NCBI GenBank assembly: GCA_000230955.3
Contig: CP007060.1
Location: forward strand, 1,488,001 to 1,552,000
Source: Halobacterium sp. DL1
GTDB taxonomy: Archaea > Halobacteriota > Halobacteria > Halobacteriales > Halobacteriaceae
DNA length: 64,000 nt
Reading direction: 5' to 3'
Each line of letters starts with the position of its first letter. The stretch's first letter is position 1. The position numbers and the translations under genes were made by a program. Of this stretch, positions 40,018 to 49,259 are shown in pieces. The notes below the pieces were generated by a model, which saw nothing but the letters and a program-made list of their open reading frames with translations, did not search any database and was not told the DNA's origin.

Positions 40018-41169
40018 CTACTCGTTGCGCGGACTGCTCGGGTGGTAGTCGGTGTCGTACTCGCCGGGCTGGCCGTCGAGGCGGTCCGGGTTGATGCGGC
40101 CCCCGAGCAGCATGAAGTCCAGAATCGTCAGGTTGAGCATCGCCTCCACGACCGGGACGCCGCGGGGCGGCAGCACGGGGTCGTGGCGCCCGATGACCTG
40201 CTCAGTCTTCTCCTCGCCGGTCTCCCAGTCGACCGTCTGCTGCTCCTTGGGAATCGACGTGGGCGCGTGGAGCGTCACCTCGCCGTAGATGGGTTCGCCG
40301 GTCGTGATGCCGCCCTGCAGGCCGCCGTGGTCGTTCTCCACGGGGACGGGGTCACCGTCCTCGCTGAACTCCCAGTCGTCGTTCCGGTCCTTCCCGGTCC
40401 GCTCGCGGGCCTCGCGGCCGAGACCGAACTCGAAGGCCGTCGTCGCTGGGACGGAGAGCATCGCCTGTCCGAGTCGGGCCGTCACGCTGTCGAAGCGCGG
40501 GGCGCCGAGGCCGCGCGGCACACCCTGAACCTCGAAGTAGATCGACCCCCCGATGGAGTCGCCCTCTGCCTGGTACTCCTCAATGAGCTCCTGCATCTCC
40601 TGGGCCGTCTCCGGGTGCGCGCAGCGGACGTCGTTGTCCTCGGTGTGTTCGAGCATCTCCTCGAAGGACACTTCGGGCGCTTCGATGTCCCCGATCTGGT
40701 TGACGTGGGCCTTCACCTGCACGCCCTCCTTCTCGAGGATCTCTTTGGCGATAGCGCCCGCGGCGACCCAGTTCACCGTCTCGCGCGCCGAAGAGCGGCC
40801 GCCGCCACCCCAGTTCCGGGTGCCGAATTTCGCGGAGTACGTGAAGTCGCCGTGGCTCGGCCGCGGGGCCGTGACGAACGGCTCGTACTTCCCGGACTCG
40901 GCGTCCTTGTTCTGGATGGTCATCCCGATGGGCGTCCCCGTCGTGTAGCCGTCCTGGATGCCGGAGTTGATGGTCACCTCATCGGGTTCGCCCCGCGAGG
41001 TGGTGATCATCGACTGGCCGGGCTTCCGGCGGTCGAGTTCGCGCTGGATCGTCTCCTCGTCGAGTTCGAGTCCCGCGGGACAGCCCGAGACAACGACGCC
41101 CATGCCCCGACCGTGGCTCTCCCCGTAGGTCGTGACCTGGAACAGTCGCCCGAAGCGATTACCGTTCAT
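40018..41169 (-). CDS. aroC: Chorismate synthase
   Basis: The 383-aa enzyme has the AroC signatures GESHGRGMGVVVSGCPAGLEL (near residues 17-37), SARETVNWVAAGAIA and RHDPVLPPRGVPVVEAML. It makes chorismate from EPSP with reduced FMN, the last step of the shikimate path. It is separated from the aroA gene by a small regulator gene on the other strand. It starts at ATG 41169 with MNGNRFGRLFQVTTYGESHG. Confidence 0.97.
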   Translation of the reverse strand: MNGNRFGRLFQVTTYGESHGRGMGVVVSGCPAGLELDEETIQRELDRRKPGQSMITTSRGEPDEVTINSGIQDGYTTGTPIGMTIQNKDAESGKYEPFVTAPRPSHGDFTYSAKFGTRNWGGGGRSSARETVNWVAAGAIAKEILEKEGVQVKAHVNQIGDIEAPEVSFEEMLEHTEDNDVRCAHPETAQEMQELIEEYQAEGDSIGGSIYFEVQGVPRGLGAPRFDSVTARLGQAMLSVPATTAFEFGLGREARERTGKDRNDDWEFSEDGDPVPVENDHGGLQGGITTGEPIYGEVTLHAPTSIPKEQQTVDWETGEEKTEQVIGRHDPVLPPRGVPVVEAMLNLTILDFMLLGGRINPDRLDGQPGEYDTDYHPSSPRNE

Positions 41170-41433
41170 TGTGGGAGGATACGGCGGGAGGGATTTAGTG
41201 CTTGCAGTACGCGCAACGGGTGCCGGTCAGTGGGCGGCCCAGCGAACCACCGACAGCCTGGGCAATCTGGTGACTAACTGGGGTGTTTCTATCGATATCT
41301 GGCTAGTACAATGAAGGCAGATGATTGCCAATTCGTTTCAAAACCCACCCAACTGCCCCCAACGAGCATTTTTGCGAGTACTTAATCCTTGAGGTGAAGT
41401 CCTTATTGTCGGCGGTGGCCTTCAATATTCGAT

Positions 41434-41739
41434 ATGGCAGAGTCGATGCGGGTGGACGGTGCAGGAACCGAGGCTCAGATTCATAGCGCGCTAGCGAACG
41501 AACGGCGTCGTCACGTGCTCTCGACCCTGGAGGAAGCCGAGTCAGAACTCACGCTGACCGAACTCGTCCGCGAGGTGGCGCGTCGCGAGCGCGGCAACGA
41601 ACCGGGAGCGACCAGCGACGAGGTGAAGCGGATTCGCATCTCGCTGTACCATCGCCACCTCCCGAAGCTCGCGGACGTGGGGCTGGTCGAGCACCATCCC
41701 GGGAAGAAGACGGTCGCACTGACGGACGAACGCGAGTAG
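41434..41739 (+). CDS. Winged-helix DUF7344-type regulator
   Basis: The 101-aa protein shows the DUF7344 layout: SALANERRRHVLSTLEEAESELTLTELVREVARRE, then VKRIRISLYHRHLPKLADVGLVEHHPGKKTVALT. It is a paralogue of 7966-8298 and lies between aroC and aroA, but on the plus strand. It could control the aro genes, which is speculation. A T-rich run (CCTTATTG) 30 bp upstream may serve as its TATA box. The 264 bp before it hold no gene that I can see. Confidence 0.82.
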   Translation: MAESMRVDGAGTEAQIHSALANERRRHVLSTLEEAESELTLTELVREVARRERGNEPGATSDEVKRIRISLYHRHLPKLADVGLVEHHPGKKTVALTDERE

Positions 41740-41750
41740 CGGTCCAGCTG

Positions 41751-43034
41751 TTACCGGTCGACGTCGGCACCGAGCCCGGCGAGCACCTCGAAGAAGTCGG
41801 GGAACGAGACGTCCACGTGTTCTGCGCCAGCTATCGTGGTCTCGCCGTCGGCGACGAGTCCAGCGACGGCGAGCGCCATCACGAGACGGTGGTCGCCGCG
41901 GCCGTCGACGTGCGCGCCGACGAGGTCGGAGTCGCCGCCGTGGACGAGCAGTTCGTCCGGGCGCTCCTCCGTCTTCACGCCCATCTTCGTGAGTTCATCG
42001 GCCATCGCGCTCACACGGTCGGTCTCCTTGTAGCGGACGTGCTCGGCGTCCGTGATGCGCATCGTGCCGTCGGCGGCAGCGCCGAGGACGGCGAGCGTCG
42101 GCAGGAGGTCGGGCGTGTCCGCGACGTCCACCGTGACGCCGGAGAGCGCGGACTGGCGGACGACGATTTCGCCGTCGTCTTCGTGCCAGTCGACGTCCGC
42201 GCCCATCTGTTCGAGGACGTCCACGATGGCGGTGTCTCCCTGTGCGCTGGGGTACGCGCCTTCGACGACGACGTCGCCGTCGGCAGCGAGCGCGCCCGCT
42301 GCGAGCAGGTAGGAGGCCGAGGAGAAGTCGCCCGGGACGTCGTACTCGCCCCCGGCGGGGTCGTAGGTCTGCTCCCCATCGACGCGGTAGCCCGCCTCGG
42401 TCTCCGCGGCCTCGACGCCGAAGTCCGCCAGCACGTCGAGGGTGATGTCGACGTAGGGCGCGGACTTCAGCTCCGTCGTCAACTCGACGTCGATGCCATC
42501 CTCGGTGGCGGCGCCGGCCATGATCAGCGAGGTGACGAACTGCGAGGAGACGTCGCCGGGCATCTCGACGCGCCCGCCCTCGATGGGGCCGTCGACGACG
42601 AGCGGCGCCTGGCCGTTGCCCCGCGTGGAGCGCGCGCCTCCGCCGAGGGACTCGATGGCGTCGAGGAGTGGTCCGTGGGGGCGCGAGCGCAGCGATTCGT
42701 CGCCGGTGAGGACCGTGGTTCCGTCGGCGAGTGCCGCGGTCCCCGTGACCAGGCGCATCGTCGTACCGGAGTTCTCGCAGTCGACGACATCCGCCGGGAC
42801 CGATGGGTCGCCGCTGAACCCGGTCACGTCCCAGTCGTCGCCCTCGCGGTTTTCGCTGCCCCCGAACGCCTCGACGGCCGCCGCGGTCGCCCGGGTGTCC
42901 GCGCTTTTCAGCGGGTTGCGGACTAGCGCGCCGTCGGCGTACCCCGCCGCGAGCAGCGCGCGGTGCGTGTAGCTCTTCGAGGGCGGGGCGCGCGCGGCGC
43001 CGCTCACCCGCGAGTTCCCGACAGTGGCTTCCAT
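41751..43034 (-). CDS. aroA: 3-phosphoshikimate 1-carboxyvinyltransferase (EPSP synthase)
   Basis: The 427-aa enzyme shows the substrate-binding motifs [19 protein letters not shown] near the N-terminus, [35 protein letters not shown] and the C-terminal [15 protein letters not shown] and [19 protein letters not shown]. It condenses shikimate-3-phosphate with PEP. The frame runs open to 43571, but ATG 43034 matches the family start. It is divergent from the aminopeptidase gene (78 bp apart). Confidence 0.97.
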   Translation of the reverse strand: MEATVGNSRVSGAARAPPSKSYTHRALLAAGYADGALVRNPLKSADTRATAAAVEAFGGSENREGDDWDVTGFSGDPSVPADVVDCENSGTTMRLVTGTAALADGTTVLTGDESLRSRPHGPLLDAIESLGGGARSTRGNGQAPLVVDGPIEGGRVEMPGDVSSQFVTSLIMAGAATEDGIDVELTTELKSAPYVDITLDVLADFGVEAAETEAGYRVDGEQTYDPAGGEYDVPGDFSSASYLLAAGALAADGDVVVEGAYPSAQGDTAIVDVLEQMGADVDWHEDDGEIVVRQSALSGVTVDVADTPDLLPTLAVLGAAADGTMRITDAEHVRYKETDRVSAMADELTKMGVKTEERPDELLVHGGDSDLVGAHVDGRGDHRLVMALAVAGLVADGETTIAGAEHVDVSFPDFFEVLAGLGADVDR

Positions 43035-43083
43035 GGGCGCGAGGACGGCGCGCCCACCCAATAGGGTTCCGGAGGCGGTAGCG

Positions 43084-43089
43084 TTTAGG
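43084..43089 (+). promoter_or_regulatory. TATA box of the M24 peptidase gene
   Basis: TTTAGG is centred about 27 bp before ATG 43113 and supports that start over the in-frame codon at 43089. Confidence 0.5.
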
Positions 43090-43112
43090 TGCCACCTCCA
43101 CGACTCGGTGGC

Positions 43113-44285
43113 ATGGACCCCGACCTCTCTCGACTCGACGAGTACCTCGACGAACGGGGACTCGACGGCTACGCGTTCTACGACGACGCCTCGAACTCCG
43201 ACCTCTACTACGTCACCGGCTTCGGCGCCCCCGACCCGTTCTTCGCCGTCTACACGCCCGACGCCACCGGTATCCTCGCGTCGTCGCTCGAGTACGGTCG
43301 CGCAACCAGGGAGAGCCGAGCGGACGTCGTCAAGCGGTTCTCGGACTACGACCTCGCCGAGAAGCGCGCCGAACACGGTCCCGAGAAGGCAGGACACCTG
43401 GTTCGTGCGGAGTTCCTCGCGGACCTCGGTTGCGAGGCTGTCGACACGAACCAGAGCTTCCCCCTCGGCGTCGCGGACGCGCTCCGCGAGGAGGGGCTCT
43501 CGCTCGACCCGGACGACGACAACGTCGTGATGGACATCCGCGCGGTGAAGACCGAAGAGGAGGTAGAGCACGTCCGCCGCGCCCAGCGCGCCAACGAAGC
43601 GGCGATGGCACGCGCCGAGGAACTAATCCGGGGTGCGGACGTCGTCGACGGCGTCCTCCACCACGACGGCGAACCGCTCACCAGCGAGTTCGTGCGCCAG
43701 GAGATCGAGATCACGCTGCTCCGCAACGACTGTTCGCTCGACGAGACCATCGTCGCCTGCGGGAACGACGCCGCCGACCCGCACAACCGCGGCAGCGGCC
43801 CGCTCGAAGCCGACGAGTTCGTCATCGTCGACATCTTCCCTCGGGACAAGGCCTCGAAGTACCACAGCGACATGACGCGGACGTTCCTCAACGGCACGCC
43901 CTCCGAGACGCAACAGGAGTGGTACGACGTGACACAGGAGGCGCTGGAGGCGGCCCTCGACGCCGTCGGTCCCGGCGTCCCGAGCGAGGCGGTCAACCAG
44001 GCCGTCGTCGACGTCTACCAGAAGCACGGCCACCCGACCATCTTCACGGACCCGGAGACGGAGATCGGGTTCATCCACTCGACGGGCCACGGCGTCGGCC
44101 TCGACGTCCACGAGAAGCCGGGCGTTTCCCGCGGCGGCGACGAACTCCGGGCTGGCCACGTCGTCACCATAGAACCTGGCCTGTACGACCCTGACGTCGG
44201 TGGCGTCCGCATCGAGGACATCGTCGTCGTCACCGAGGACGGCTACGAGAACCTGGCCGACTACCCCATCTCGCTCGTGGAGTAA
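43113..44285 (+). CDS. M24-family Xaa-Pro peptidase
   Basis: The 390-aa protein has the N-terminal creatinase-like domain ([20 protein letters not shown]) and a C-terminal pita-bread peptidase. Metal ligands appear in [20 protein letters not shown] (Asp pair), [17 protein letters not shown] (His) and [22 protein letters not shown] (two Glu). It probably cleaves Xaa-Pro dipeptides or peptides. It ends 4 bp before the convergent HalX regulator gene. Confidence 0.93.
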   Translation: MDPDLSRLDEYLDERGLDGYAFYDDASNSDLYYVTGFGAPDPFFAVYTPDATGILASSLEYGRATRESRADVVKRFSDYDLAEKRAEHGPEKAGHLVRAEFLADLGCEAVDTNQSFPLGVADALREEGLSLDPDDDNVVMDIRAVKTEEEVEHVRRAQRANEAAMARAEELIRGADVVDGVLHHDGEPLTSEFVRQEIEITLLRNDCSLDETIVACGNDAADPHNRGSGPLEADEFVIVDIFPRDKASKYHSDMTRTFLNGTPSETQQEWYDVTQEALEAALDAVGPGVPSEAVNQAVVDVYQKHGHPTIFTDPETEIGFIHSTGHGVGLDVHEKPGVSRGGDELRAGHVVTIEPGLYDPDVGGVRIEDIVVVTEDGYENLADYPISLVE

Positions 44286-44289
44286 TCGC

Positions 44290-44874
44290 TCAGCTGCGGG
44301 TGTCGGTGTTCTCCTCGCTGAGGTCGTTGAACACCGCGAGGAAGTCCGACTCGTCGAGCTTCCTGACCATCCGGTCGAGATTCGACCGCTTCTCCGCCAG
44401 CTCCGCGCACAGCGACTGGTAGCGCTCGTCGTCGACGAGTTCGTCCTCGGTCTTCGACGTCTCGAGGGTGGCGCGCTTCGAGGCGAGCGAGAAGTAGCTC
44501 TGCACCTCTTCGCTGTACAGCGAGCGTGCGAGTAGCTGACTGACGAGCGTCTCGAGGTCCTCGCGGTCGACGGGCTTCACGACGTAGGCGTCGAACCCGA
44601 GTTCGAGGATGTCGAAGTCCGGGTCGACGGCCGTCACCATCGCGACCTGGCAGTCGTTGCCTTGCTGGCGGACGGTCTGTAGTACGTCGTCCCCGGAGCT
44701 CTCCGGGAGTCTACGGTCGAGCAACACCACGTCAACGTCCTCGTCGAACTGGTCGAGGGCGCTACTGGCGGTGTACGCCGTCCGCACGTCGTAGCTGGGA
44801 CTGAGCCAGTCGGCGAACAGGTCCGCGAGTTCGCGTTCGTCCTCGACGACGAGGACCGTCGCCGTATGTGTCAT
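44290..44874 (-). CDS. HalX-type response regulator
   Basis: The 194-aa protein has a receiver domain (VVEDERELADLFADWL, phosphoacceptor Asp 53 in VVLLDRRLPESSGD, Lys of YVVKPVDRED) and a C-terminal HalX domain: LLARSLYSEEVQSYFSLASKRATLE...DERYQSLCAELAEKRSNLD. HalX is an alpha-helical output of unknown mechanism found in haloarchaea. It lies 52 bp downstream of a PAS histidine kinase on the same strand, its likely partner. Confidence 0.93.
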   Translation of the reverse strand: MTHTATVLVVEDERELADLFADWLSPSYDVRTAYTASSALDQFDEDVDVVLLDRRLPESSGDDVLQTVRQQGNDCQVAMVTAVDPDFDILELGFDAYVVKPVDREDLETLVSQLLARSLYSEEVQSYFSLASKRATLETSKTEDELVDDERYQSLCAELAEKRSNLDRMVRKLDESDFLAVFNDLSEENTDTRS

Positions 44875-44926
44875 TCCAGACCGTACAAGTCAGTCGGGTT
44901 GTTTAGTTCTTTCCCGATACAGTAGT

Positions 44927-46300
44927 CTAATTGATGGGTTCGGCGTTCGGACGCACGACCACAGTGCCCTCCTCGGTGACTCTCACCGCGCCGTCAGACT
45001 GGGTGACGAGCCAGTAGACGAGCCAGAGTCCCACGCCGGAGCCGTGGCGCAGCGGCGTCTCGTCGGCCCCTGCCAGCGTCCTGCGCTCGTGCTCCGGGAT
45101 GCCGGAGCCGTTGTCCCCGACGCGCACCATCGGTGGGTCCGGTTCGACGGTGACGTGCACCATCGAGTCGGTGGCATCGTTGTGCTCGGCCGCGTTCGAC
45201 AGCAACTCCCGGACCGCCAGGCGAAGTCGGCTGTCCGCTTCCAACTCACAGGTCACGGTGATCTCGAAGGAGACGCCGGGGAACTCCTCGGCCACCCGCT
45301 CTACTTCCTCGCGCACCATCTCGCCAAGGGGTTCCTCCGGGCCGACGCCCGCCTCCAGGGCGCGCTCGAGCTGTCGGGCCTTCTCGCCGGCCGCCAGCAG
45401 GTCCTCCGCGGCGGTGACGATGCTGTCGACGTCCTCGTCGTCGCCGAGGCGCTCCCGGAGTCGTTCCGCCCGACCGAGCACGACGTTCAGCGCGTTCCGG
45501 ACGTTGTGCCGCAGCACGCGGTTCAGGACGCGGAGGCGCTGCTCGCGTTCCTCGCGGCCCGTGACGTCTCGGCAGACCCAGACGTAGCCGTCGCCCGCGA
45601 GCGCGGTCATCGAGAGGTCCTGTGGGTACGTCGTCCCGTCGCTGCGCCGGGCGGTGACCGTCCCCTGCCACTCCTCCTGCGCTCCAGCGTCGAACTCCTC
45701 GAGCACGGCCGAGACGCGCTCGCGGGTGGCCTCCGGGTAACAGACCTGCCACGGTTCGCCGACGATGCTGGCGGGACTGTCGGCGCCGTACCCCTCGGCG
45801 AACGCCGCGTTCGCGTAGGAGACCGTCCCGGAGTCGTCGAGCACCGCGATGCCGTCCATGGCCGCGTCGAGCGCGCGCAGGAGGCGGAGGTGCGACCCAG
45901 CCCGCCAGCGGTCCCGGTCGCTGTACGTCCCCGCGATTGCGGCACCCAGCGCGCCGGTGCTCACGTGCTGGATGACCACGTGTGGTAGCGTCGCCTCGAC
46001 GCCGTACGCACCGACGAGGACGGCCCAGAGGTCGAGCGTGAGGACGACCCCCGCACCGCCGATAGCCCACGCGAAGACCGCGTCCCCCCGGGCGCCGGCG
46101 GGCGCGCGCAACCAGAACCAGAGTCCGTAGCCGAGCAGCGCGAGCGCCGGCAGTATCGTCGCGACCGCCACCATGGGGGCCGGTGAGACGTGAGTGGCGA
46201 AGTGGGCGAGTGCCGCGCCCGTCAGTGTCACCCCGAGCGCCGGGACCAGCCAGCGTCGGGCGGTAACGGGCGCGGCGAGGTGGTCGTCGACGGCCGACAT
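44927..46300 (-). CDS. Membrane PAS histidine kinase
   Basis: The 457-aa protein has four or so N-terminal membrane helices (to about residue 130), a PAS domain (LRALDAAMDGIAVLDDSGTVSYANAAFAEGYG), then HisKA with LNRVLRHNVRNALNVVLG (His of RHNVRN), and the kinase ATP-binding motifs ELLSNAAEHNDA, VGDNGSGIPEHER and GSGVGLWLVYWL. It signals to the HalX response regulator downstream. The ligand sensed by the PAS domain is not readable. Confidence 0.93.
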   Translation of the reverse strand: MSAVDDHLAAPVTARRWLVPALGVTLTGAALAHFATHVSPAPMVAVATILPALALLGYGLWFWLRAPAGARGDAVFAWAIGGAGVVLTLDLWAVLVGAYGVEATLPHVVIQHVSTGALGAAIAGTYSDRDRWRAGSHLRLLRALDAAMDGIAVLDDSGTVSYANAAFAEGYGADSPASIVGEPWQVCYPEATRERVSAVLEEFDAGAQEEWQGTVTARRSDGTTYPQDLSMTALAGDGYVWVCRDVTGREEREQRLRVLNRVLRHNVRNALNVVLGRAERLRERLGDDEDVDSIVTAAEDLLAAGEKARQLERALEAGVGPEEPLGEMVREEVERVAEEFPGVSFEITVTCELEADSRLRLAVRELLSNAAEHNDATDSMVHVTVEPDPPMVRVGDNGSGIPEHERRTLAGADETPLRHGSGVGLWLVYWLVTQSDGAVRVTEEGTVVVRPNAEPIN

Positions 46301-46384
46301 GGTTTCGGGGATACAGCGGAGGGATAAAAATCCACGCGTCGGCGAGCGAACGCCTTTTGCCGACCGGGACGCAACCGTCGGTCG

Positions 46385-47110
46385 ATGGACGTACTCGTGG
46401 TGGGGGCCGGCGACGTCGGACGGTGGTTCGCGGCGCTAGCGGACGCACCGGTGGCGTTCGCCGACGTGGACGACGAGCGCGCCGCGGCGGCCGCCGAAGC
46501 ACACGACGGCTGTGCCAGGACGGTGTCGCTCGACGCCGACGAGTCCTTCGGGCTGGTCGCCGTCGCGGTGCCGATGAGCGCCGCTGCCACCGCCATCGAG
46601 GACCACGCGGGGAAGGCCCAGCAGGCCGTCGTGGACTTCACTGGCGCGATGGAGGCGCCGCTGCGCGCGATGGCGACGGCGGCCCCCGCACGCGAACGCG
46701 TGAGTTTCCACCCGCTGTTCGCGCCGGAACACGAACCGGGCCGAATCGCGGTGTCGTCGAGCACGCCCGGCCCGGCCACCGACCGGGTTCGCGAGTGGCT
46801 CGAAGCCGCGGGCAACGACCTCGTCGACGTCGAACCAGCGGAGCACGACGAGGCGATGGCGACGATTCAGGGGCGGGCCCACGCCGCTGTGCTCGCGTTC
46901 GCGCTCGCGGCCGACGACGTGCCGGAGGAGCTGGCGACGCCGGTGTACGAGTCGCTATCGGAGCTCGCGGACCGCGTCACCGACGGGAACGCGGGGGTCT
47001 ACGCCGACATCCAGGAGACGTTCGGCGGCGCGGACGAGGTGGCCGCCGCCGCGCGCCGGCTCGCCGACGCCGAGGACTTCGCGGAGGTGTACGAGGATGC
47101 CGGTCGATAG
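46385..47110 (+). CDS. tyrA: Prephenate dehydrogenase
   Basis: The 241-aa protein has an N-terminal NAD(P) fold (VLVVGAGDVGRWFAALAD) and the prephenate-dehydrogenase parts VVDFTGAMEAPLRAM, FHPLFAPEHEPGRIAVSS and a helical C-terminal domain. It makes 4-hydroxyphenylpyruvate for tyrosine. It is shorter than bacterial TyrA, as usual in archaea. Its 3' end overlaps the Rsm22-like gene by 14 nt in a different frame (47097-47110), so the two are coupled. Confidence 0.92.
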   Translation: MDVLVVGAGDVGRWFAALADAPVAFADVDDERAAAAAEAHDGCARTVSLDADESFGLVAVAVPMSAAATAIEDHAGKAQQAVVDFTGAMEAPLRAMATAAPARERVSFHPLFAPEHEPGRIAVSSSTPGPATDRVREWLEAAGNDLVDVEPAEHDEAMATIQGRAHAAVLAFALAADDVPEELATPVYESLSELADRVTDGNAGVYADIQETFGGADEVAAAARRLADAEDFAEVYEDAGR

Positions 47111-48488
47111 AGACGCGATCCTGGACAGCGCGAAGTACCTCCGCGGGGTCCGCCCGCTCGACCCAGCCGAACTCCGGGAGTACGTCACCGACCAGCCACA
47201 CGACGCGGTGGTCCGGCAGGTGCTCCGCGAGCACGCCGCAAAACTCGGCGTCGTCGAGCGCGACGACGGCACGTTCGTCCCCGCCGGCGAGGATCCGGTC
47301 TACCCGGAGTTCGACGGCGTCAAAGCGCTCCCAGCGTCGTACGAACGCGCCGTGGAGAACCTGCTCGTCGAGCGCTGGGGACCGGAGTGGCACACGGGGG
47401 ACTCGGGGGACACGTTACGCGAGACAATTCGGCGGTTCAAGGACGACTACTACCGCCAGGCAGACGTCGAATACGACCGCGACGTCGCGCTCGGCTACGC
47501 AGTCTACCACCTCGCGACGTACTACGCGGCGGTCCAGTACGTGCTCGCGGACCTGGCGCGAGACGGCCTGCTGACCGGACATCTGCGCGTCCTGGACCTC
47601 GGTGCGGGCATCGGCGGCCCCGCCCTCGGGCTGTTCGATTTCCTGCCCGAGGACGCGCTCGTGGAGTACCACGCCGTCGAACCGAGCGCCGCGGCCGACG
47701 TGCACGAAGAACTGCTCGCGGAGGCGCCGCGGAACGTCCACCCCGAAATTCACCGCGAGACGGCCGAGGCGTTCGAACCCGAGGGCGAGTACGACCTCGT
47801 GATGGCGTGCAGCGTCCTGAGCGAACTCGACGACCCGGTTGCGGTTGTCGAGCGCTACCTCGACTGTCTCGCCGATGACGGCACGTTCCTCGGGCTGGCG
47901 CCCGCGGACAAGAACACGAGCACGCAACTCCGCCAGGTCGAGCGCGAGGTAGAGCAGCGCGGGGCGACGGTCTACGGCCCGACGCCGCGGCTCTGGCCCG
48001 GGGAGCGGCCGACGGACCGCGGGTGGAGCTTCGACGAGCAACCCGAGGTCGAGGCGCCGGCGTTCCAGCGCAAACTCGCGGAGGCCAGCCAGCGCCCCTC
48101 GGAGTTCCTCCACACCGAGGTCCGGTACTCCTACTCGCTGTTGCGGACGGACGGCCGCCGCCAGCACGCGGTCGAGTTGAGCGCGGACCGCCTGCTGAAA
48201 CTCGCGGACGCCGACGACCGGGTGACCGACCGCACGGACACGGTGGTCGCGAAACTCTCCCGGAACCTCGCGGACGAAGACGCCAACCCGCTGTTCAAGG
48301 TCAGCGACGGCAGCGAGCGCGACGACTGCTACGCGGTGCTCGTTCGGCCGACGAGCCTGAACCGCGACCTGCTCGACGCCGACTACGGCGACCTGCTCTC
48401 CGTGGAGTCTGCGCTCGTCCTCTGGAACGACGACGAGGAGGCGTACAACCTCGTCGTCGACGAGGAAACAGTCGTCGACAGCGCCTAG
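47097..48488 (+). CDS. Rsm22-family class I methyltransferase
   Basis: The 463-aa protein has an N-terminal helical domain (ASYERAVENLLVERWGPEWHTGDSGDTLRETIRRFKDDYYRQ), a SAM-binding fold (LRVLDLGAGIGGPALGLFDFLP, VEPSA, MACSVLSELDDP) and a C-terminal domain with LFKVSDGSERDDCYAVLVRP. It matches the small ribosomal subunit Rsm22-like family. Methylation of rRNA is the usual suggestion; some members bind Fe-S, though the cysteines here are few. It overlaps tyrA. Confidence 0.85.
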   Translation: MPVDRDAILDSAKYLRGVRPLDPAELREYVTDQPHDAVVRQVLREHAAKLGVVERDDGTFVPAGEDPVYPEFDGVKALPASYERAVENLLVERWGPEWHTGDSGDTLRETIRRFKDDYYRQADVEYDRDVALGYAVYHLATYYAAVQYVLADLARDGLLTGHLRVLDLGAGIGGPALGLFDFLPEDALVEYHAVEPSAAADVHEELLAEAPRNVHPEIHRETAEAFEPEGEYDLVMACSVLSELDDPVAVVERYLDCLADDGTFLGLAPADKNTSTQLRQVEREVEQRGATVYGPTPRLWPGERPTDRGWSFDEQPEVEAPAFQRKLAEASQRPSEFLHTEVRYSYSLLRTDGRRQHAVELSADRLLKLADADDRVTDRTDTVVAKLSRNLADEDANPLFKVSDGSERDDCYAVLVRPTSLNRDLLDADYGDLLSVESALVLWNDDEEAYNLVVDEETVVDSA

Positions 48489-49069
48489 AAGAACTCGTCG
48501 GCCCGCCTCGTGGCGAACTCGTCGAGACGCGCCGGCCGTTCTGCGACCCACGCTGCGCCGTTGATCTCCGCCTCCTGGACGGCAATCTGGCCGCCCGCGT
48601 ACGCCGCGTCGAAGAACACGTGTAGCGTGTGGCTCACCGTGTCGTCGTCGGGGTCCTCGCTGCGCCAGCGGGCGTGCTGGAGGTGCCAGAGCCCCGTGAT
48701 TTCACAGTCGACGCCCGCCTCCTCGCGGACCTCCCGGCGAGCGGCTTCCTCGAAGGACTCCTCGCCTTCCAGACCGCCACCCGGCACTCCCCACTCCGAC
48801 TCGCCGCGGGGCAGAATCACGAGTGCCCGCTCGCGGGTCTCCTCGCCGCCGGAGTAGCTCTCGCTGCGTTCGCCCGCCTGGTCGGGCTGGCGCACCGTCC
48901 AAGCGTACGCGCTTCCGACGTAGCCGTCGCGGGCGTTCTCGACGTACTCCGGGAACTCCGCGGTCGGAACCTCGACGGTCTCGTCTTCGACGGGGACGGC
49001 CACGTATGCGGACTGCAACCGCTCCACCTGGCGCTCCACGAACTCACGGTTGATGGCCGTCTCCGTCAT
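48485..49069 (-). CDS. NUDIX hydrolase
   Basis: The 194-aa protein has a Nudix box GGGLEGEESFEEAARREVREEAG near residue 105, fully canonical except that the terminal T is A (EEAG). It is preceded by a beta domain with VPVEDETVEVPTAEFP and followed by HTLHVFFDAAYAGGQIAVQEAEI. The substrate is unknown; it resembles general haloarchaeal NUDIX proteins. Start 49069 (MTETAINREFVERQV) is preferred over the open frame to 49132. It converges with the Rsm22 gene, overlapping by 4 nt. Confidence 0.9.
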   Translation of the reverse strand: MTETAINREFVERQVERLQSAYVAVPVEDETVEVPTAEFPEYVENARDGYVGSAYAWTVRQPDQAGERSESYSGGEETRERALVILPRGESEWGVPGGGLEGEESFEEAARREVREEAGVDCEITGLWHLQHARWRSEDPDDDTVSHTLHVFFDAAYAGGQIAVQEAEINGAAWVAERPARLDEFATRRADEFF

Positions 49070-49259
49070 GGAGCCGAGGCTTCTACCGGTTCGACAAAAT
49101 ACCTGGCGGAACCCTGCTCGATCAGCCCACACTGCGCAGGCCCGCGACGGCGGCCGGCAGACAAATCCTCTTTACCCCGGCGGCCGACAGCGTACCGTAT
49201 GCACTGGTCATCTGCGGGAGTGTCTCTGTTCTGCGCCGTCGACGCGCCGTCCGAGCGGG

